Origin: Ascaris suum
Taxonomy: Eukaryota; Nematoda; Chromadorea; Rhabditida; Ascarididae
Direction: 5' to 3'
Assembly: GCA_013433145.1 (NCBI GenBank)
Contig: CM024181.1
Coordinates: forward strand, 5,890,001 to 5,954,000
DNA: 64,000 bases
The notes beneath the pieces were generated by a model that worked only from the letters and a program-made list of their open reading frames with translations, did not search any database and was not told the DNA's origin. Below are positions 25,107-38,491 of the stretch, in pieces. Every line of letters begins with the position of its first letter. The first letter of the stretch is position 1. The position numbers were made by a program, and so were the translations under genes.

Positions 25107-25585
25107 TTTTGAAACGTTTAAAACAAGCGAGCGCAATTGATTCTCTTTGTTTTAGATGATGAGTTGAAATATTCGGCTGAAATACTTGCTATTTAAGTAA
25201 TCTATAGTCGAGCAAAATAAAACAATGCATTAGCGTGAAATCAATGATTGAGCGAAAATTTTCATCACTCCTCCTACGATGTGTGTTGAAGCAAATTCAC
25301 TCACTTTTTTAGTATATTTTTGTTGGAAATTTATCGCATAAATGAATCGTAAATTTATTACGTAATTTTTTGATCTATTAGAGAGGAGAGATATGCGTGG
25401 AAGTCTTTTTTTGATGCTTTCTTCAATTGCATAACATTTTTACTCATCTATCTATCGAAGAGAATATTTCGATAGAATTTGAAGAGATCGAATAAGCGTG
25501 TTCTTATCGATATGCATAGAAAATAAACGCTCTCTTATGTGTGTGCATCTACTATTGATAATGGTGAAATATTTTCGATATTAGT

Positions 25586-25704
25586 GCTTACGGCCATACC
25601 ACGTTGAAAGCACGACATCCCGTCCGATCTGTCAAGTTAAGCAACGTTGGGCCTGGTTAGTACTTGGATCGGAGACGGCTTGGGAATCCCAGGTGCTGTA
25701 AGCG
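25586..25704 (+). rRNA. 5S rRNA, unit 25
   Basis: Reference sequence. Confidence 0.96.
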
Positions 25705-26028
25705 AAATTTTCCTACCTACTAATGAGTAATAATCGTTTAATTTTGCTCGAAAATTAGAGTTAGTGAAAAAAAATTTCACTAGTGAAATGAAAAATTATC
25801 TGCGTGCCGTTGAGATATAGTTTTTATTTTTCTCGAATTATACTCACTCAATGCTAGCGAAATATTTTCATATGTAATGATTGTTAGTGGGAAATTTTTC
25901 AATGTTTTTCTTTTTTTCAACGTTTAGTGAATTTTTCTTTTTTCTTGAGTTTATTTGATGCTAGCGACGGGAAATGATTGAATGTGATACTCGTTTTTGC
26001 ACTTACCGATTGTGGGGATGATCTCGAT

Positions 26029-26135
26029 GGTTTAATTACCCAAGTTTGAGGTAATTCCGTGTTTCAGCTCAGTGCTTCTATCGGCTCTGTGGCTTGAAAA
26101 TAAATTTTGGAACGCTTTGCCGTATGGCGAAGCAC
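26029..26135 (+). ncRNA. SL1: SL1 RNA, unit 26
   Basis: Reference sequence. Unit 1029 bp. Confidence 0.96.
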
Positions 26136-26614
26136 TTTTGAAACGTTTAAAACAAGCGAGCGCAATTGATTCTCTTTGTTTTAGATGATGAGTTGAAATA
26201 TTCGGCTGAAATACTTGCTATTTAAGTAATCTATAGTCGAGCAAAATAAAACAATGCATTAGCGTGAAATCAATGATTGAGCGAAAATTTTCATCACTCC
26301 TCCTACGATGTGTGTTGAAGCAAATTCACTCACTTTTTTAGTATATTTTTGTTGGAAATTTATCGCATAAATGAATCGTAAATTTATTACGTAATTTTTT
26401 GATCTATTAGAGAGGAGAGATATGCGTGGAAGTCTTTTTTTGATGCTTTCTTCAATTGCATAACATTTTTACTCATCTATCTATCGAAGAGAATATTTCG
26501 ATAGAATTTGAAGAGATCGAATAAGCGTGTTCTTATCGATATGCATAGAAAATAAACGCTCTCTTATGTGTGTGCATCTACTATTGATAATGGTGAAATA
26601 TTTTCGATATTAGT

Positions 26615-26733
26615 GCTTACGGCCATACCACGTTGAAAGCACGACATCCCGTCCGATCTGTCAAGTTAAGCAACGTTGGGCCTGGTTAGTACTTGGATCG
26701 GAGACGGCTTGGGAATCCCAGGTGCTGTAAGCG
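26615..26733 (+). rRNA. 5S rRNA, unit 26
   Basis: Reference sequence. Confidence 0.96.
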
Positions 26734-27057
26734 AAATTTTCCTACCTACTAATGAGTAATAATCGTTTAATTTTGCTCGAAAATTAGAGTTAGTGAAAAA
26801 AAATTTCACTAGTGAAATGAAAAATTATCTGCGTGCCGTTGAGATATAGTTTTTATTTTTCTCGAATTATACTCACTCAATGCTAGCGAAATATTTTCAT
26901 ATGTAATGATTGTTAGTGGGAAATTTTTCAATGTTTTTCTTTTTTTCAACGTTTAGTGAATTTTTCTTTTTTCTTGAGTTTATTTGATGCTAGCGACGGG
27001 AAATGATTGAATGTGATACTCGTTTTTGCACTTACCGATTGTGGGGATGATCTCGAT

Positions 27058-27164
27058 GGTTTAATTACCCAAGTTTGAGGTAATTCCGTGTTTCAGCTCA
27101 GTGCTTCTATCGGCTCTGTGGCTTGAAAATAAATTTTGGAACGCTTTGCCGTATGGCGAAGCAC
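27058..27164 (+). ncRNA. SL1: SL1 RNA, unit 27
   Basis: Reference RNA. One extra T downstream (GTTTTTAGATG), as in units 2, 5 and 32. Confidence 0.96.
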
Positions 27165-27644
27165 TTTTGAAACGTTTAAAACAAGCGAGCGCAATTGATT
27201 CTCTTTGTTTTTAGATGATGAGTTGAAATATTCGGCTGAAATACTTGCTATTTAAGTAATCTATAGTCGAGCAAAATAAAACAATGCATTAGCGTGAAAT
27301 CAATGATTGAGCGAAAATTTTCATCACTCCTCCTACGATGTGTGTTGAAGCAAATTCACTCACTTTTTTAGTATATTTTTGTTGGAAATTTATCGCATAA
27401 ATGAATCGTAAATTTATTACGTAATTTTTTGATCTATTAGAGAGGAGAGATATGCGTGGAAGTCTTTTTTTGATGCTTTCTTCAATTGCATAACATTTTT
27501 ACTCATCTATCTATCGAAGAGAATATTTCGATAGAATTTGAAGAGATCGAATAAGCGTGTTCTTATCGATATGCATAGAAAATAAACGCTCTCTTATGTG
27601 TGTGCATCTACTATTGATAATGGTGAAATATTTTCGATATTAGT

Positions 27645-27763
27645 GCTTACGGCCATACCACGTTGAAAGCACGACATCCCGTCCGATCTGTCAAGTTAAG
27701 CAACGTTGGGCCTGGTTAGTACTTGGATCGGAGACGGCTTGGGAATCCCAGGTGCTGTAAGCG
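27645..27763 (+). rRNA. 5S rRNA, unit 27
   Basis: Reference sequence. Confidence 0.96.
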
Positions 27764-28088
27764 AAATTTTCCTACCTACTAATGAGTAATAATCGTTTAA
27801 TTTTGCTCGAAAATTAGAGTTAGTGAAAAAAAAATTTCACTAGTGAAATGAAAAATTATCTGCGTGCCGTTGAGATATAGTTTTTATTTTTCTCGAATTA
27901 TACTCACTCAATGCTAGCGAAATATTTTCATATGTAATGATTGTTAGTGGGAAATTTTTCAATGTTTTTCTTTTTTTCAACGTTTAGTGAATTTTTCTTT
28001 TTTCTTGAGTTTATTTGATGCTAGCGACGGGAAATGATTGAATGTGATACTCGTTTTTGCACTTACCGATTGTGGGGATGATCTCGAT

Positions 28089-28195
28089 GGTTTAATTACC
28101 CAAGTTTGAGGTAATTCCGTGTTTCAGCTCAGTGCTTCTATCGGCTCTGTGGCTTGAAAATAAATTTTGGAACGCTTTGCCGTATGGCGAAGCAC
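28089..28195 (+). ncRNA. SL1: SL1 RNA, unit 28
   Basis: Reference RNA. Nine-A run at the unit start. Confidence 0.96.
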
Positions 28196-28674
28196 TTTTG
28201 AAACGTTTAAAACAAGCGAGCGCAATTGATTCTCTTTGTTTTAGATGATGAGTTGAAATATTCGGCTGAAATACTTGCTATTTAAGTAATCTATAGTCGA
28301 GCAAAATAAAACAATGCATTAGCGTGAAATCAATGATTGAGCGAAAATTTTCATCACTCCTCCTACGATGTGTGTTGAAGCAAATTCACTCACTTTTTTA
28401 GTATATTTTTGTTGGAAATTTATCGCATAAATGAATCGTAAATTTATTACGTAATTTTTTGATCTATTAGAGAGGAGAGATATGCGTGGAAGTCTTTTTT
28501 TGATGCTTTCTTCAATTGCATAACATTTTTACTCATCTATCTATCGAAGAGAATATTTCGATAGAATTTGAAGAGATCGAATAAGCGTGTTCTTATCGAT
28601 ATGCATAGAAAATAAACGCTCTCTTATGTGTGTGCATCTACTATTGATAATGGTGAAATATTTTCGATATTAGT

Positions 28675-28793
28675 GCTTACGGCCATACCACGTTGAAAGC
28701 ACGACATCCCGTCCGATCTGTCAAGTTAAGCAACGTTGGGCCTGGTTAGTACTTGGATCGGAGACGGCTTGGGAATCCCAGGTGCTGTAAGCG
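28675..28793 (+). rRNA. 5S rRNA, unit 28
   Basis: Reference sequence. Confidence 0.96.
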
Positions 28794-29117
28794 AAATTTT
28801 CCTACCTACTAATGAGTAATAATCGTTTAATTTTGCTCGAAAATTAGAGTTAGTGAAAAAAAATTTCACTAGTGAAATGAAAAATTATCTGCGTGCCGTT
28901 GAGATATAGTTTTTATTTTTCTCGAATTATACTCACTCAATGCTAGCGAAATATTTTCATATGTAATGATTGTTAGTGGGAAATTTTTCAATGTTTTTCT
29001 TTTTTTCAACGTTTAGTGAATTTTTCTTTTTTCTTGAGTTTATTTGATGCTAGCGACGGGAAATGATTGAATGTGATACTCGTTTTTGCACTTACCGATT
29101 GTGGGGATGATCTCGAT

Positions 29118-29224
29118 GGTTTAATTACCCAAGTTTGAGGTAATTCCGTGTTTCAGCTCAGTGCTTCTATCGGCTCTGTGGCTTGAAAATAAATTTTGGA
29201 ACGCTTTGCCGTATGGCGAAGCAC
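29118..29224 (+). ncRNA. SL1: SL1 RNA, unit 29
   Basis: Reference RNA. Unit 1031 bp. Confidence 0.96.
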
Positions 29225-29705
29225 TTTTGAAACGTTTAAAACAAGCGAGCGCAATTGATTCTCTTTGTTTTAGATGATGAGTTGAAATATTCGGCTGAAA
29301 TACTTGCTATTTAAGTAATCTATAGTCGAGCAAAATAAAACAATGCATTAGCGTGAAATCAATGATTGAGCGAAAATTTTCATCACTCCTCCTACGATGT
29401 GTGTTGAAGCAAATTCACTCACTTTTTTAGTATATTTTTGTTGGAAATTTATCGCATAAATGAATCGTAAATTTATTACGTAATTTTTTGATCTATTAGA
29501 GAGGAGAGATATGCGTGGAAGTCTTTTTTTGATGCTTTCTTCAATTGCATAACATTTTTACTCATCTATCTATCGAAGAGAATATTTCGATAGAATTTGA
29601 ATAGATCGAATAAGCGTGTTCTTATCGATATGCATAGAAAATAAACGCTCTCTTATGTGTGTGTGCATCTACTATTGATAATGGTGAAATATTTTCGATA
29701 TTAGT

Positions 29706-29824
29706 GCTTACGGCCATACCACGTTGAAAGCACGACATCCCGTCCGATCTGTCAAGTTAAGCAACGTTGGGCCTGGTTAGTACTTGGATCGGAGACGGCT
29801 TGGGAATCCCAGGTGCTGTAAGCG
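29706..29824 (+). rRNA. 5S rRNA, unit 29
   Basis: Reference RNA. The spacer has a private change (GAATAGATCG for GAAGAGATCG near 29602) and the long TG run. Confidence 0.96.
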
Positions 29825-30149
29825 AAATTTTCCTACCTACTAATGAGTAATAATCGTTTAATTTTGCTCGAAAATTAGAGTTAGTGAAAAAAAAATTTCA
29901 CTAGTGAAATGAAAAATTATCTGCGTGCCGTTGAGATATAGTTTTTATTTTTCTCGAATTATACTCACTCAATGCTAGCGAAATATTTTCATATGTAATG
30001 ATTGTTAGTGGGAAATTTTTCAATGTTTTTCTTTTTTTCAACGTTTAGTGAATTTTTCTTTTTTCTTGAGTTTATTTGATGCTAGCGACGGGAAATGATT
30101 GAATGTGATACTCGTTTTTGCACTTACCGATTGTGGGGATGATCTCGAT

Positions 30150-30256
30150 GGTTTAATTACCCAAGTTTGAGGTAATTCCGTGTTTCAGCTCAGTGCTTCT
30201 ATCGGCTCTGTGGCTTGAAAATAAATTTTGGAACGCTTTGCCGTATGGCGAAGCAC
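30150..30256 (+). ncRNA. SL1: SL1 RNA, unit 30
   Basis: Reference RNA. Nine-A run at the unit start. Confidence 0.96.
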
Positions 30257-30735
30257 TTTTGAAACGTTTAAAACAAGCGAGCGCAATTGATTCTCTTTGT
30301 TTTAGATGATGAGTTGAAATATTCGGCTGAAATACTTGCTATTTAAGTAATCTATAGTCGAGCAAAATAAAACAATGCATTAGCGTGAAATCAATGATTG
30401 AGCGAAAATTTTCATCACTCCTCCTACGATGTGTGTTGAAGCAAATTCACTCACTTTTTTAGTATATTTTTGTTGGAAATTTATCGCATAAATGAATCGT
30501 AAATTTATTACGTAATTTTTTGATCTATTAGAGAGGAGAGATATGCGTGGAAGTCTTTTTTTGATGCTTTCTTCAATTGCATAACATTTTTACTCATCTA
30601 TCTATCGAAGAGAATATTTCGATAGAATTTGAAGAGATCGAATAAGCGTGTTCTTATCGATATGCATAGAAAATAAACGCTCTCTTATGTGTGTGCATCT
30701 ACTATTGATAATGGTGAAATATTTTCGATATTAGT

Positions 30736-30854
30736 GCTTACGGCCATACCACGTTGAAAGCACGACATCCCGTCCGATCTGTCAAGTTAAGCAACGTTGG
30801 GCCTGGTTAGTACTTGGATCGGAGACGGCTTGGGAATCCCAGGTGCTGTAAGCG
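30736..30854 (+). rRNA. 5S rRNA, unit 30
   Basis: Reference sequence. Confidence 0.96.
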
Positions 30855-31178
30855 AAATTTTCCTACCTACTAATGAGTAATAATCGTTTAATTTTGCTCG
30901 AAAATTAGAGTTAGTGAAAAAAAATTTCACTAGTGAAATGAAAAATTATCTGCGTGCCGTTGAGATATAGTTTTTATTTTTCTCGAATTATACTCACTCA
31001 ATGCTAGCGAAATATTTTCATATGTAATGATTGTTAGTGGGAAATTTTTCAATGTTTTTCTTTTTTTCAACGTTTAGTGAATTTTTCTTTTTTCTTGAGT
31101 TTATTTGATGCTAGCGACGGGAAATGATTGAATGTGATACTCGTTTTTGCACTTACCGATTGTGGGGATGATCTCGAT

Positions 31179-31285
31179 GGTTTAATTACCCAAGTTTGAG
31201 GTAATTCCGTGTTTCAGCTCAGTGCTTCTATCGGCTCTGTGGCTTGAAAATAAATTTTGGAACGCTTTGCCGTATGGCGAAGCAC
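31179..31285 (+). ncRNA. SL1: SL1 RNA, unit 31
   Basis: Reference sequence. Unit 1029 bp. Confidence 0.96.
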
Positions 31286-31764
31286 TTTTGAAACGTTTAA
31301 AACAAGCGAGCGCAATTGATTCTCTTTGTTTTAGATGATGAGTTGAAATATTCGGCTGAAATACTTGCTATTTAAGTAATCTATAGTCGAGCAAAATAAA
31401 ACAATGCATTAGCGTGAAATCAATGATTGAGCGAAAATTTTCATCACTCCTCCTACGATGTGTGTTGAAGCAAATTCACTCACTTTTTTAGTATATTTTT
31501 GTTGGAAATTTATCGCATAAATGAATCGTAAATTTATTACGTAATTTTTTGATCTATTAGAGAGGAGAGATATGCGTGGAAGTCTTTTTTTGATGCTTTC
31601 TTCAATTGCATAACATTTTTACTCATCTATCTATCGAAGAGAATATTTCGATAGAATTTGAAGAGATCGAATAAGCGTGTTCTTATCGATATGCATAGAA
31701 AATAAACGCTCTCTTATGTGTGTGCATCTACTATTGATAATGGTGAAATATTTTCGATATTAGT

Positions 31765-31883
31765 GCTTACGGCCATACCACGTTGAAAGCACGACATCCC
31801 GTCCGATCTGTCAAGTTAAGCAACGTTGGGCCTGGTTAGTACTTGGATCGGAGACGGCTTGGGAATCCCAGGTGCTGTAAGCG
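31765..31883 (+). rRNA. 5S rRNA, unit 31
   Basis: Reference sequence. Confidence 0.96.
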
Positions 31884-32207
31884 AAATTTTCCTACCTACT
31901 AATGAGTAATAATCGTTTAATTTTGCTCGAAAATTAGAGTTAGTGAAAAAAAATTTCACTAGTGAAATGAAAAATTATCTGCGTGCCGTTGAGATATAGT
32001 TTTTATTTTTCTCGAATTATACTCACTCAATGCTAGCGAAATATTTTCATATGTAATGATTGTTAGTGGGAAATTTTTCAATGTTTTTCTTTTTTTCAAC
32101 GTTTAGTGAATTTTTCTTTTTTCTTGAGTTTATTTGATGCTAGCGACGGGAAATGATTGAATGTGATACTCGTTTTTGCACTTACCGATTGTGGGGATGA
32201 TCTCGAT

Positions 32208-32314
32208 GGTTTAATTACCCAAGTTTGAGGTAATTCCGTGTTTCAGCTCAGTGCTTCTATCGGCTCTGTGGCTTGAAAATAAATTTTGGAACGCTTTGCC
32301 GTATGGCGAAGCAC
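32208..32314 (+). ncRNA. SL1: SL1 RNA, unit 32
   Basis: Reference RNA. Extra T downstream, as in unit 27. Confidence 0.96.
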
Positions 32315-32794
32315 TTTTGAAACGTTTAAAACAAGCGAGCGCAATTGATTCTCTTTGTTTTTAGATGATGAGTTGAAATATTCGGCTGAAATACTTGCTA
32401 TTTAAGTAATCTATAGTCGAGCAAAATAAAACAATGCATTAGCGTGAAATCAATGATTGAGCGAAAATTTTCATCACTCCTCCTACGATGTGTGTTGAAG
32501 CAAATTCACTCACTTTTTTAGTATATTTTTGTTGGAAATTTATCGCATAAATGAATCGTAAATTTATTACGTAATTTTTTGATCTATTAGAGAGGAGAGA
32601 TATGCGTGGAAGTCTTTTTTTGATGCTTTCTTCAATTGCATAACATTTTTACTCATCTATCTATCGAAGAGAATATTTCGATAGAATTTGAAGAGATCGA
32701 ATAAGCGTGTTCTTATCGATATGCATAGAAAATAAACGCTCTCTTATGTGTGTGCATCTACTATTGATAATGGTGAAATATTTTCGATATTAGT

Positions 32795-32913
32795 GCTTAC
32801 GGCCATACCACGTTGAAAGCACGACATCCCGTCCGATCTGTCAAGTTAAGCAACGTTGGGCCTGGTTAGTACTTGGATCGGAGACGGCTTGGGAATCCCA
32901 GGTGCTGTAAGCG
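32795..32913 (+). rRNA. 5S rRNA, unit 32
   Basis: Reference sequence. Confidence 0.96.
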
Positions 32914-33237
32914 AAATTTTCCTACCTACTAATGAGTAATAATCGTTTAATTTTGCTCGAAAATTAGAGTTAGTGAAAAAAAATTTCACTAGTGAAATGA
33001 AAAATTATCTGCGTGCCGTTGAGATATAGTTTTTATTTTTCTCGAATTATACTCACTCAATGCTAGCGAAATATTTTCATATGTAATGATTGTTAGTGGG
33101 AAATTTTTCAATGTTTTTCTTTTTTTCAACGTTTAGTGAATTTTTCTTTTTTCTTGAGTTTATTTGATGCTAGCGACGGGAAATGATTGAATGTGATACT
33201 CGTTTTTGCACTTACCGATTGTGGGGATGATCTCGAT

Positions 33238-33344
33238 GGTTTAATTACCCAAGTTTGAGGTAATTCCGTGTTTCAGCTCAGTGCTTCTATCGGCTCTGTG
33301 GCTTGAAAATAAATTTTGGAACGCTTTGCCGTATGGCGAAGCAC
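33238..33344 (+). ncRNA. SL1: SL1 RNA, unit 33
   Basis: Reference sequence. Unit 1029 bp. Confidence 0.96.
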
Positions 33345-33823
33345 TTTTGAAACGTTTAAAACAAGCGAGCGCAATTGATTCTCTTTGTTTTAGATGATGA
33401 GTTGAAATATTCGGCTGAAATACTTGCTATTTAAGTAATCTATAGTCGAGCAAAATAAAACAATGCATTAGCGTGAAATCAATGATTGAGCGAAAATTTT
33501 CATCACTCCTCCTACGATGTGTGTTGAAGCAAATTCACTCACTTTTTTAGTATATTTTTGTTGGAAATTTATCGCATAAATGAATCGTAAATTTATTACG
33601 TAATTTTTTGATCTATTAGAGAGGAGAGATATGCGTGGAAGTCTTTTTTTGATGCTTTCTTCAATTGCATAACATTTTTACTCATCTATCTATCGAAGAG
33701 AATATTTCGATAGAATTTGAAGAGATCGAATAAGCGTGTTCTTATCGATATGCATAGAAAATAAACGCTCTCTTATGTGTGTGCATCTACTATTGATAAT
33801 GGTGAAATATTTTCGATATTAGT

Positions 33824-33942
33824 GCTTACGGCCATACCACGTTGAAAGCACGACATCCCGTCCGATCTGTCAAGTTAAGCAACGTTGGGCCTGGTTAGTA
33901 CTTGGATCGGAGACGGCTTGGGAATCCCAGGTGCTGTAAGCG
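33824..33942 (+). rRNA. 5S rRNA, unit 33
   Basis: Reference sequence. Confidence 0.96.
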
Positions 33943-34266
33943 AAATTTTCCTACCTACTAATGAGTAATAATCGTTTAATTTTGCTCGAAAATTAGAGTT
34001 AGTGAAAAAAAATTTCACTAGTGAAATGAAAAATTATCTGCGTGCCGTTGAGATATAGTTTTTATTTTTCTCGAATTATACTCACTCAATGCTAGCGAAA
34101 TATTTTCATATGTAATGATTGTTAGTGGGAAATTTTTCAATGTTTTTCTTTTTTTCAACGTTTAGTGAATTTTTCTTTTTTCTTGAGTTTATTTGATGCT
34201 AGCGACGGGAAATGATTGAATGTGATACTCGTTTTTCCACTTACCGATTGTGGGGATGATCTCGAT

Positions 34267-34373
34267 GGTTTAATTACCCAAGTTTGAGGTAATTCCGTGT
34301 TTCAGCTCAGTGCTTCTATCGGCTCTGTGGCTTGAAAATAAATTTTGGAACGCTTTGCCGTATGGCGAAGCAC
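34267..34373 (+). ncRNA. SL1: SL1 RNA, unit 34
   Basis: Reference RNA with the C variant at -30 (34237). Confidence 0.96.
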
Positions 34374-34852
34374 TTTTGAAACGTTTAAAACAAGCGAGCG
34401 CAATTGATTCTCTTTGTTTTAGATGATGAGTTGAAATATTCGGCTGAAATACTTGCTATTTAAGTAATCTATAGTCGAGCAAAATAAAACAATGCATTAG
34501 CGTGAAATCAATGATTGAGCGAAAATTTTCATCACTCCTCCTACGATGTGTGTTGAAGCAAATTCACTCACTTTTTTAGTATATTTTTGTTGGAAATTTA
34601 TCGCATAAATGAATCGTAAATTTATTACGTAATTTTTTGATCTATTAGAGAGGAGAGATATGCGTGGAAGTCTTTTTTTGATGCTTTCTTCAATTGCATA
34701 ACATTTTTACTCATCTATCTATCGAAGAGAATATTTCGATAGAATTTGAAGAGATCGAATAAGCGTGTTCTTATCGATATGCATAGAAAATAAACGCTCT
34801 CTTATGTGTGTGCATCTACTATTGATAATGGTGAAATATTTTCGATATTAGT

Positions 34853-34971
34853 GCTTACGGCCATACCACGTTGAAAGCACGACATCCCGTCCGATCTGTC
34901 AAGTTAAGCAACGTTGGGCCTGGTTAGTACTTGGATCGGAGACGGCTTGGGAATCCCAGGTGCTGTAAGCG
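34853..34971 (+). rRNA. 5S rRNA, unit 34
   Basis: Reference sequence. Confidence 0.96.
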
Positions 34972-35295
34972 AAATTTTCCTACCTACTAATGAGTAATAA
35001 TCGTTTAATTTTGCTCGAAAATTAGAGTTAGTGAAAAAAAATTTCACTAGTGAAATGAAAAATTATCTGCGTGCCGTTGAGATATAGTTTTTATTTTTCT
35101 CGAATTATACTCACTCAATGCTAGCGAAATATTTTCATATGTAATGATTGTTAGTGGGAAATTTTTCAATGTTTTTCTTTTTTTCAACGTTTAGTGAATT
35201 TTTCTTTTTTCTTGAGTTTATTTGATGCTAGCGACGGGAAATGATTGAATGTGATACTCGTTTTTCCACTTACCGATTGTGGGGATGATCTCGAT

Positions 35296-35402
35296 GGTTT
35301 AATTACCCAAGTTTGAGGTAATTCCGTGTTTCAGCTCAGTGCTTCTATCGGCTCTGTGGCTTGAAAATAAATTTTGGAACGCTTTGCCGTATGGCGAAGC
35401 AC
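35296..35402 (+). ncRNA. SL1: SL1 RNA, unit 35
   Basis: Reference RNA with the C variant at -30. Confidence 0.96.
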
Positions 35403-35883
35403 TTTTGAAACGTTTAAAACAAGCGAGCGCAATTGATTCTCTTTGTTTTAGATGATGAGTTGAAATATTCGGCTGAAATACTTGCTATTTAAGTAATCTA
35501 TAGTCGAGCAAAATAAAACAATGCATTAGCGTGAAATCAATGATTGAGCGAAAATTTTCATCACTCCTCCTACGATGTGTGTTGAAGCAAATTCACTCAC
35601 TTTTTTAGTATATTTTTGTTGGAAATTTATCGCATAAATGAATCGTAAATTTATTACGTAATTTTTTGATCTATTAGAGAGGAGAGATATGCGTGGAAGT
35701 CTTTTTTTGATGCTTTCTTCAATTGCATAACATTTTTACTCATCTATCTATCGAAGAGAATATTTCGATAGAATTTGAAGAGATCGAATAAGCGTGTTCT
35801 TATCGATATGCATAGAAAATAAACGCTCTCTTATGTGTGTGTGCATCTACTATTGATAATGGTGAAATATTTTCGATATTAGT

Positions 35884-36002
35884 GCTTACGGCCATACCAC
35901 GTTGAAAGCACGACATCCCGTCCGATCTGTCAAGTTAAGCAACGTTGGGCCTGGTTAGTACTTGGATCGGAGACGGCTTGGGAATCCCAGGTGCTGTAAG
36001 CG
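35884..36002 (+). rRNA. 5S rRNA, unit 35
   Basis: Reference sequence. Long TG run in the spacer. Confidence 0.96.
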
Positions 36003-36326
36003 AAATTTTCCTACCTACTAATGAGTAATAATCGTTTAATTTTGCTCGAAAATTAGAGTTAGTGAAAAAAAATTTCACTAGTGAAATGAAAAATTATCTG
36101 CGTGCCGTTGAGATATAGTTTTTATTTTTCTCGAATTATACTCACTCAATGCTAGCGAAATATTTTCATATGTAATGATTGTTAGTGGGAAATTTTTCAA
36201 TGTTTTTCTTTTTTTCAACGTTTAGTGAATTTTTCTTTTTTCTTGAGTTTATTTGATGCTAGCGACGGGAAATGATTGAATGTGATACTCGTTTTTGCAC
36301 TTACCGATTGTGGGGATGATCTCGAT

Positions 36327-36433
36327 GGTTTAATTACCCAAGTTTGAGGTAATTCCGTGTTTCAGCTCAGTGCTTCTATCGGCTCTGTGGCTTGAAAATA
36401 AATTTTGGAACGCTTTGCCGTATGGCGAAGCAC
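36327..36433 (+). ncRNA. SL1: SL1 RNA, unit 36
   Basis: Reference RNA with the common G at -30, between units that have C. Confidence 0.96.
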
Positions 36434-36912
36434 TTTTGAAACGTTTAAAACAAGCGAGCGCAATTGATTCTCTTTGTTTTAGATGATGAGTTGAAATATT
36501 CGGCTGAAATACTTGCTATTTAAGTAATCTATAGTCGAGCAAAATAAAACAATGCATTAGCGTGAAATCAATGATTGAGCGAAAATTTTCATCACTCCTC
36601 CTACGATGTGTGTTGAAGCAAATTCACTCACTTTTTTAGTATATTTTTGTTGGAAATTTATCGCATAAATGAATCGTAAATTTATTACGTAATTTTTTGA
36701 TCTATTAGAGAGGAGAGATATGCGTGGAAGTCTTTTTTTGATGCTTTCTTCAATTGCATAACATTTTTACTCATCTATCTATCGAAGAGAATATTTCGAT
36801 AGAATTTGAAGAGATCGAATAAGCGTGTTCTTATCGATATGCATAGAAAATAAACGCTCTCTTATGTGTGTGCATCTACTATTGATAATGGTGAAATATT
36901 TTCGATATTAGT

Positions 36913-37031
36913 GCTTACGGCCATACCACGTTGAAAGCACGACATCCCGTCCGATCTGTCAAGTTAAGCAACGTTGGGCCTGGTTAGTACTTGGATCGGA
37001 GACGGCTTGGGAATCCCAGGTGCTGTAAGCG
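36913..37031 (+). rRNA. 5S rRNA, unit 36
   Basis: Reference sequence. First of eight units of exactly 1029 bp. Confidence 0.96.
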
Positions 37032-37355
37032 AAATTTTCCTACCTACTAATGAGTAATAATCGTTTAATTTTGCTCGAAAATTAGAGTTAGTGAAAAAAA
37101 ATTTCACTAGTGAAATGAAAAATTATCTGCGTGCCGTTGAGATATAGTTTTTATTTTTCTCGAATTATACTCACTCAATGCTAGCGAAATATTTTCATAT
37201 GTAATGATTGTTAGTGGGAAATTTTTCAATGTTTTTCTTTTTTTCAACGTTTAGTGAATTTTTCTTTTTTCTTGAGTTTATTTGATGCTAGCGACGGGAA
37301 ATGATTGAATGTGATACTCGTTTTTCCACTTACCGATTGTGGGGATGATCTCGAT

Positions 37356-37462
37356 GGTTTAATTACCCAAGTTTGAGGTAATTCCGTGTTTCAGCTCAGT
37401 GCTTCTATCGGCTCTGTGGCTTGAAAATAAATTTTGGAACGCTTTGCCGTATGGCGAAGCAC
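37356..37462 (+). ncRNA. SL1: SL1 RNA, unit 37
   Basis: Reference RNA with the C variant at -30. Confidence 0.96.
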
Positions 37463-37941
37463 TTTTGAAACGTTTAAAACAAGCGAGCGCAATTGATTCT
37501 CTTTGTTTTAGATGATGAGTTGAAATATTCGGCTGAAATACTTGCTATTTAAGTAATCTATAGTCGAGCAAAATAAAACAATGCATTAGCGTGAAATCAA
37601 TGATTGAGCGAAAATTTTCATCACTCCTCCTACGATGTGTGTTGAAGCAAATTCACTCACTTTTTTAGTATATTTTTGTTGGAAATTTATCGCATAAATG
37701 AATCGTAAATTTATTACGTAATTTTTTGATCTATTAGAGAGGAGAGATATGCGTGGAAGTCTTTTTTTGATGCTTTCTTCAATTGCATAACATTTTTACT
37801 CATCTATCTATCGAAGAGAATATTTCGATAGAATTTGAAGAGATCGAATAAGCGTGTTCTTATCGATATGCATAGAAAATAAACGCTCTCTTATGTGTGT
37901 GCATCTACTATTGATAATGGTGAAATATTTTCGATATTAGT

Positions 37942-38060
37942 GCTTACGGCCATACCACGTTGAAAGCACGACATCCCGTCCGATCTGTCAAGTTAAGCAA
38001 CGTTGGGCCTGGTTAGTACTTGGATCGGAGACGGCTTGGGAATCCCAGGTGCTGTAAGCG
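37942..38060 (+). rRNA. 5S rRNA, unit 37
   Basis: Reference sequence. Confidence 0.96.
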
Positions 38061-38384
38061 AAATTTTCCTACCTACTAATGAGTAATAATCGTTTAATTT
38101 TGCTCGAAAATTAGAGTTAGTGAAAAAAAATTTCACTAGTGAAATGAAAAATTATCTGCGTGCCGTTGAGATATAGTTTTTATTTTTCTCGAATTATACT
38201 CACTCAATGCTAGCGAAATATTTTCATATGTAATGATTGTTAGTGGGAAATTTTTCAATGTTTTTCTTTTTTTCAACGTTTAGTGAATTTTTCTTTTTTC
38301 TTGAGTTTATTTGATGCTAGCGACGGGAAATGATTGAATGTGATACTCGTTTTTCCACTTACCGATTGTGGGGATGATCTCGAT

Positions 38385-38491
38385 GGTTTAATTACCCAAG
38401 TTTGAGGTAATTCCGTGTTTCAGCTCAGTGCTTCTATCGGCTCTGTGGCTTGAAAATAAATTTTGGAACGCTTTGCCGTATGGCGAAGCAC
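38385..38491 (+). ncRNA. SL1: SL1 RNA, unit 38
   Basis: Reference RNA with the C variant at -30, the last unit to carry it. Confidence 0.96.
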
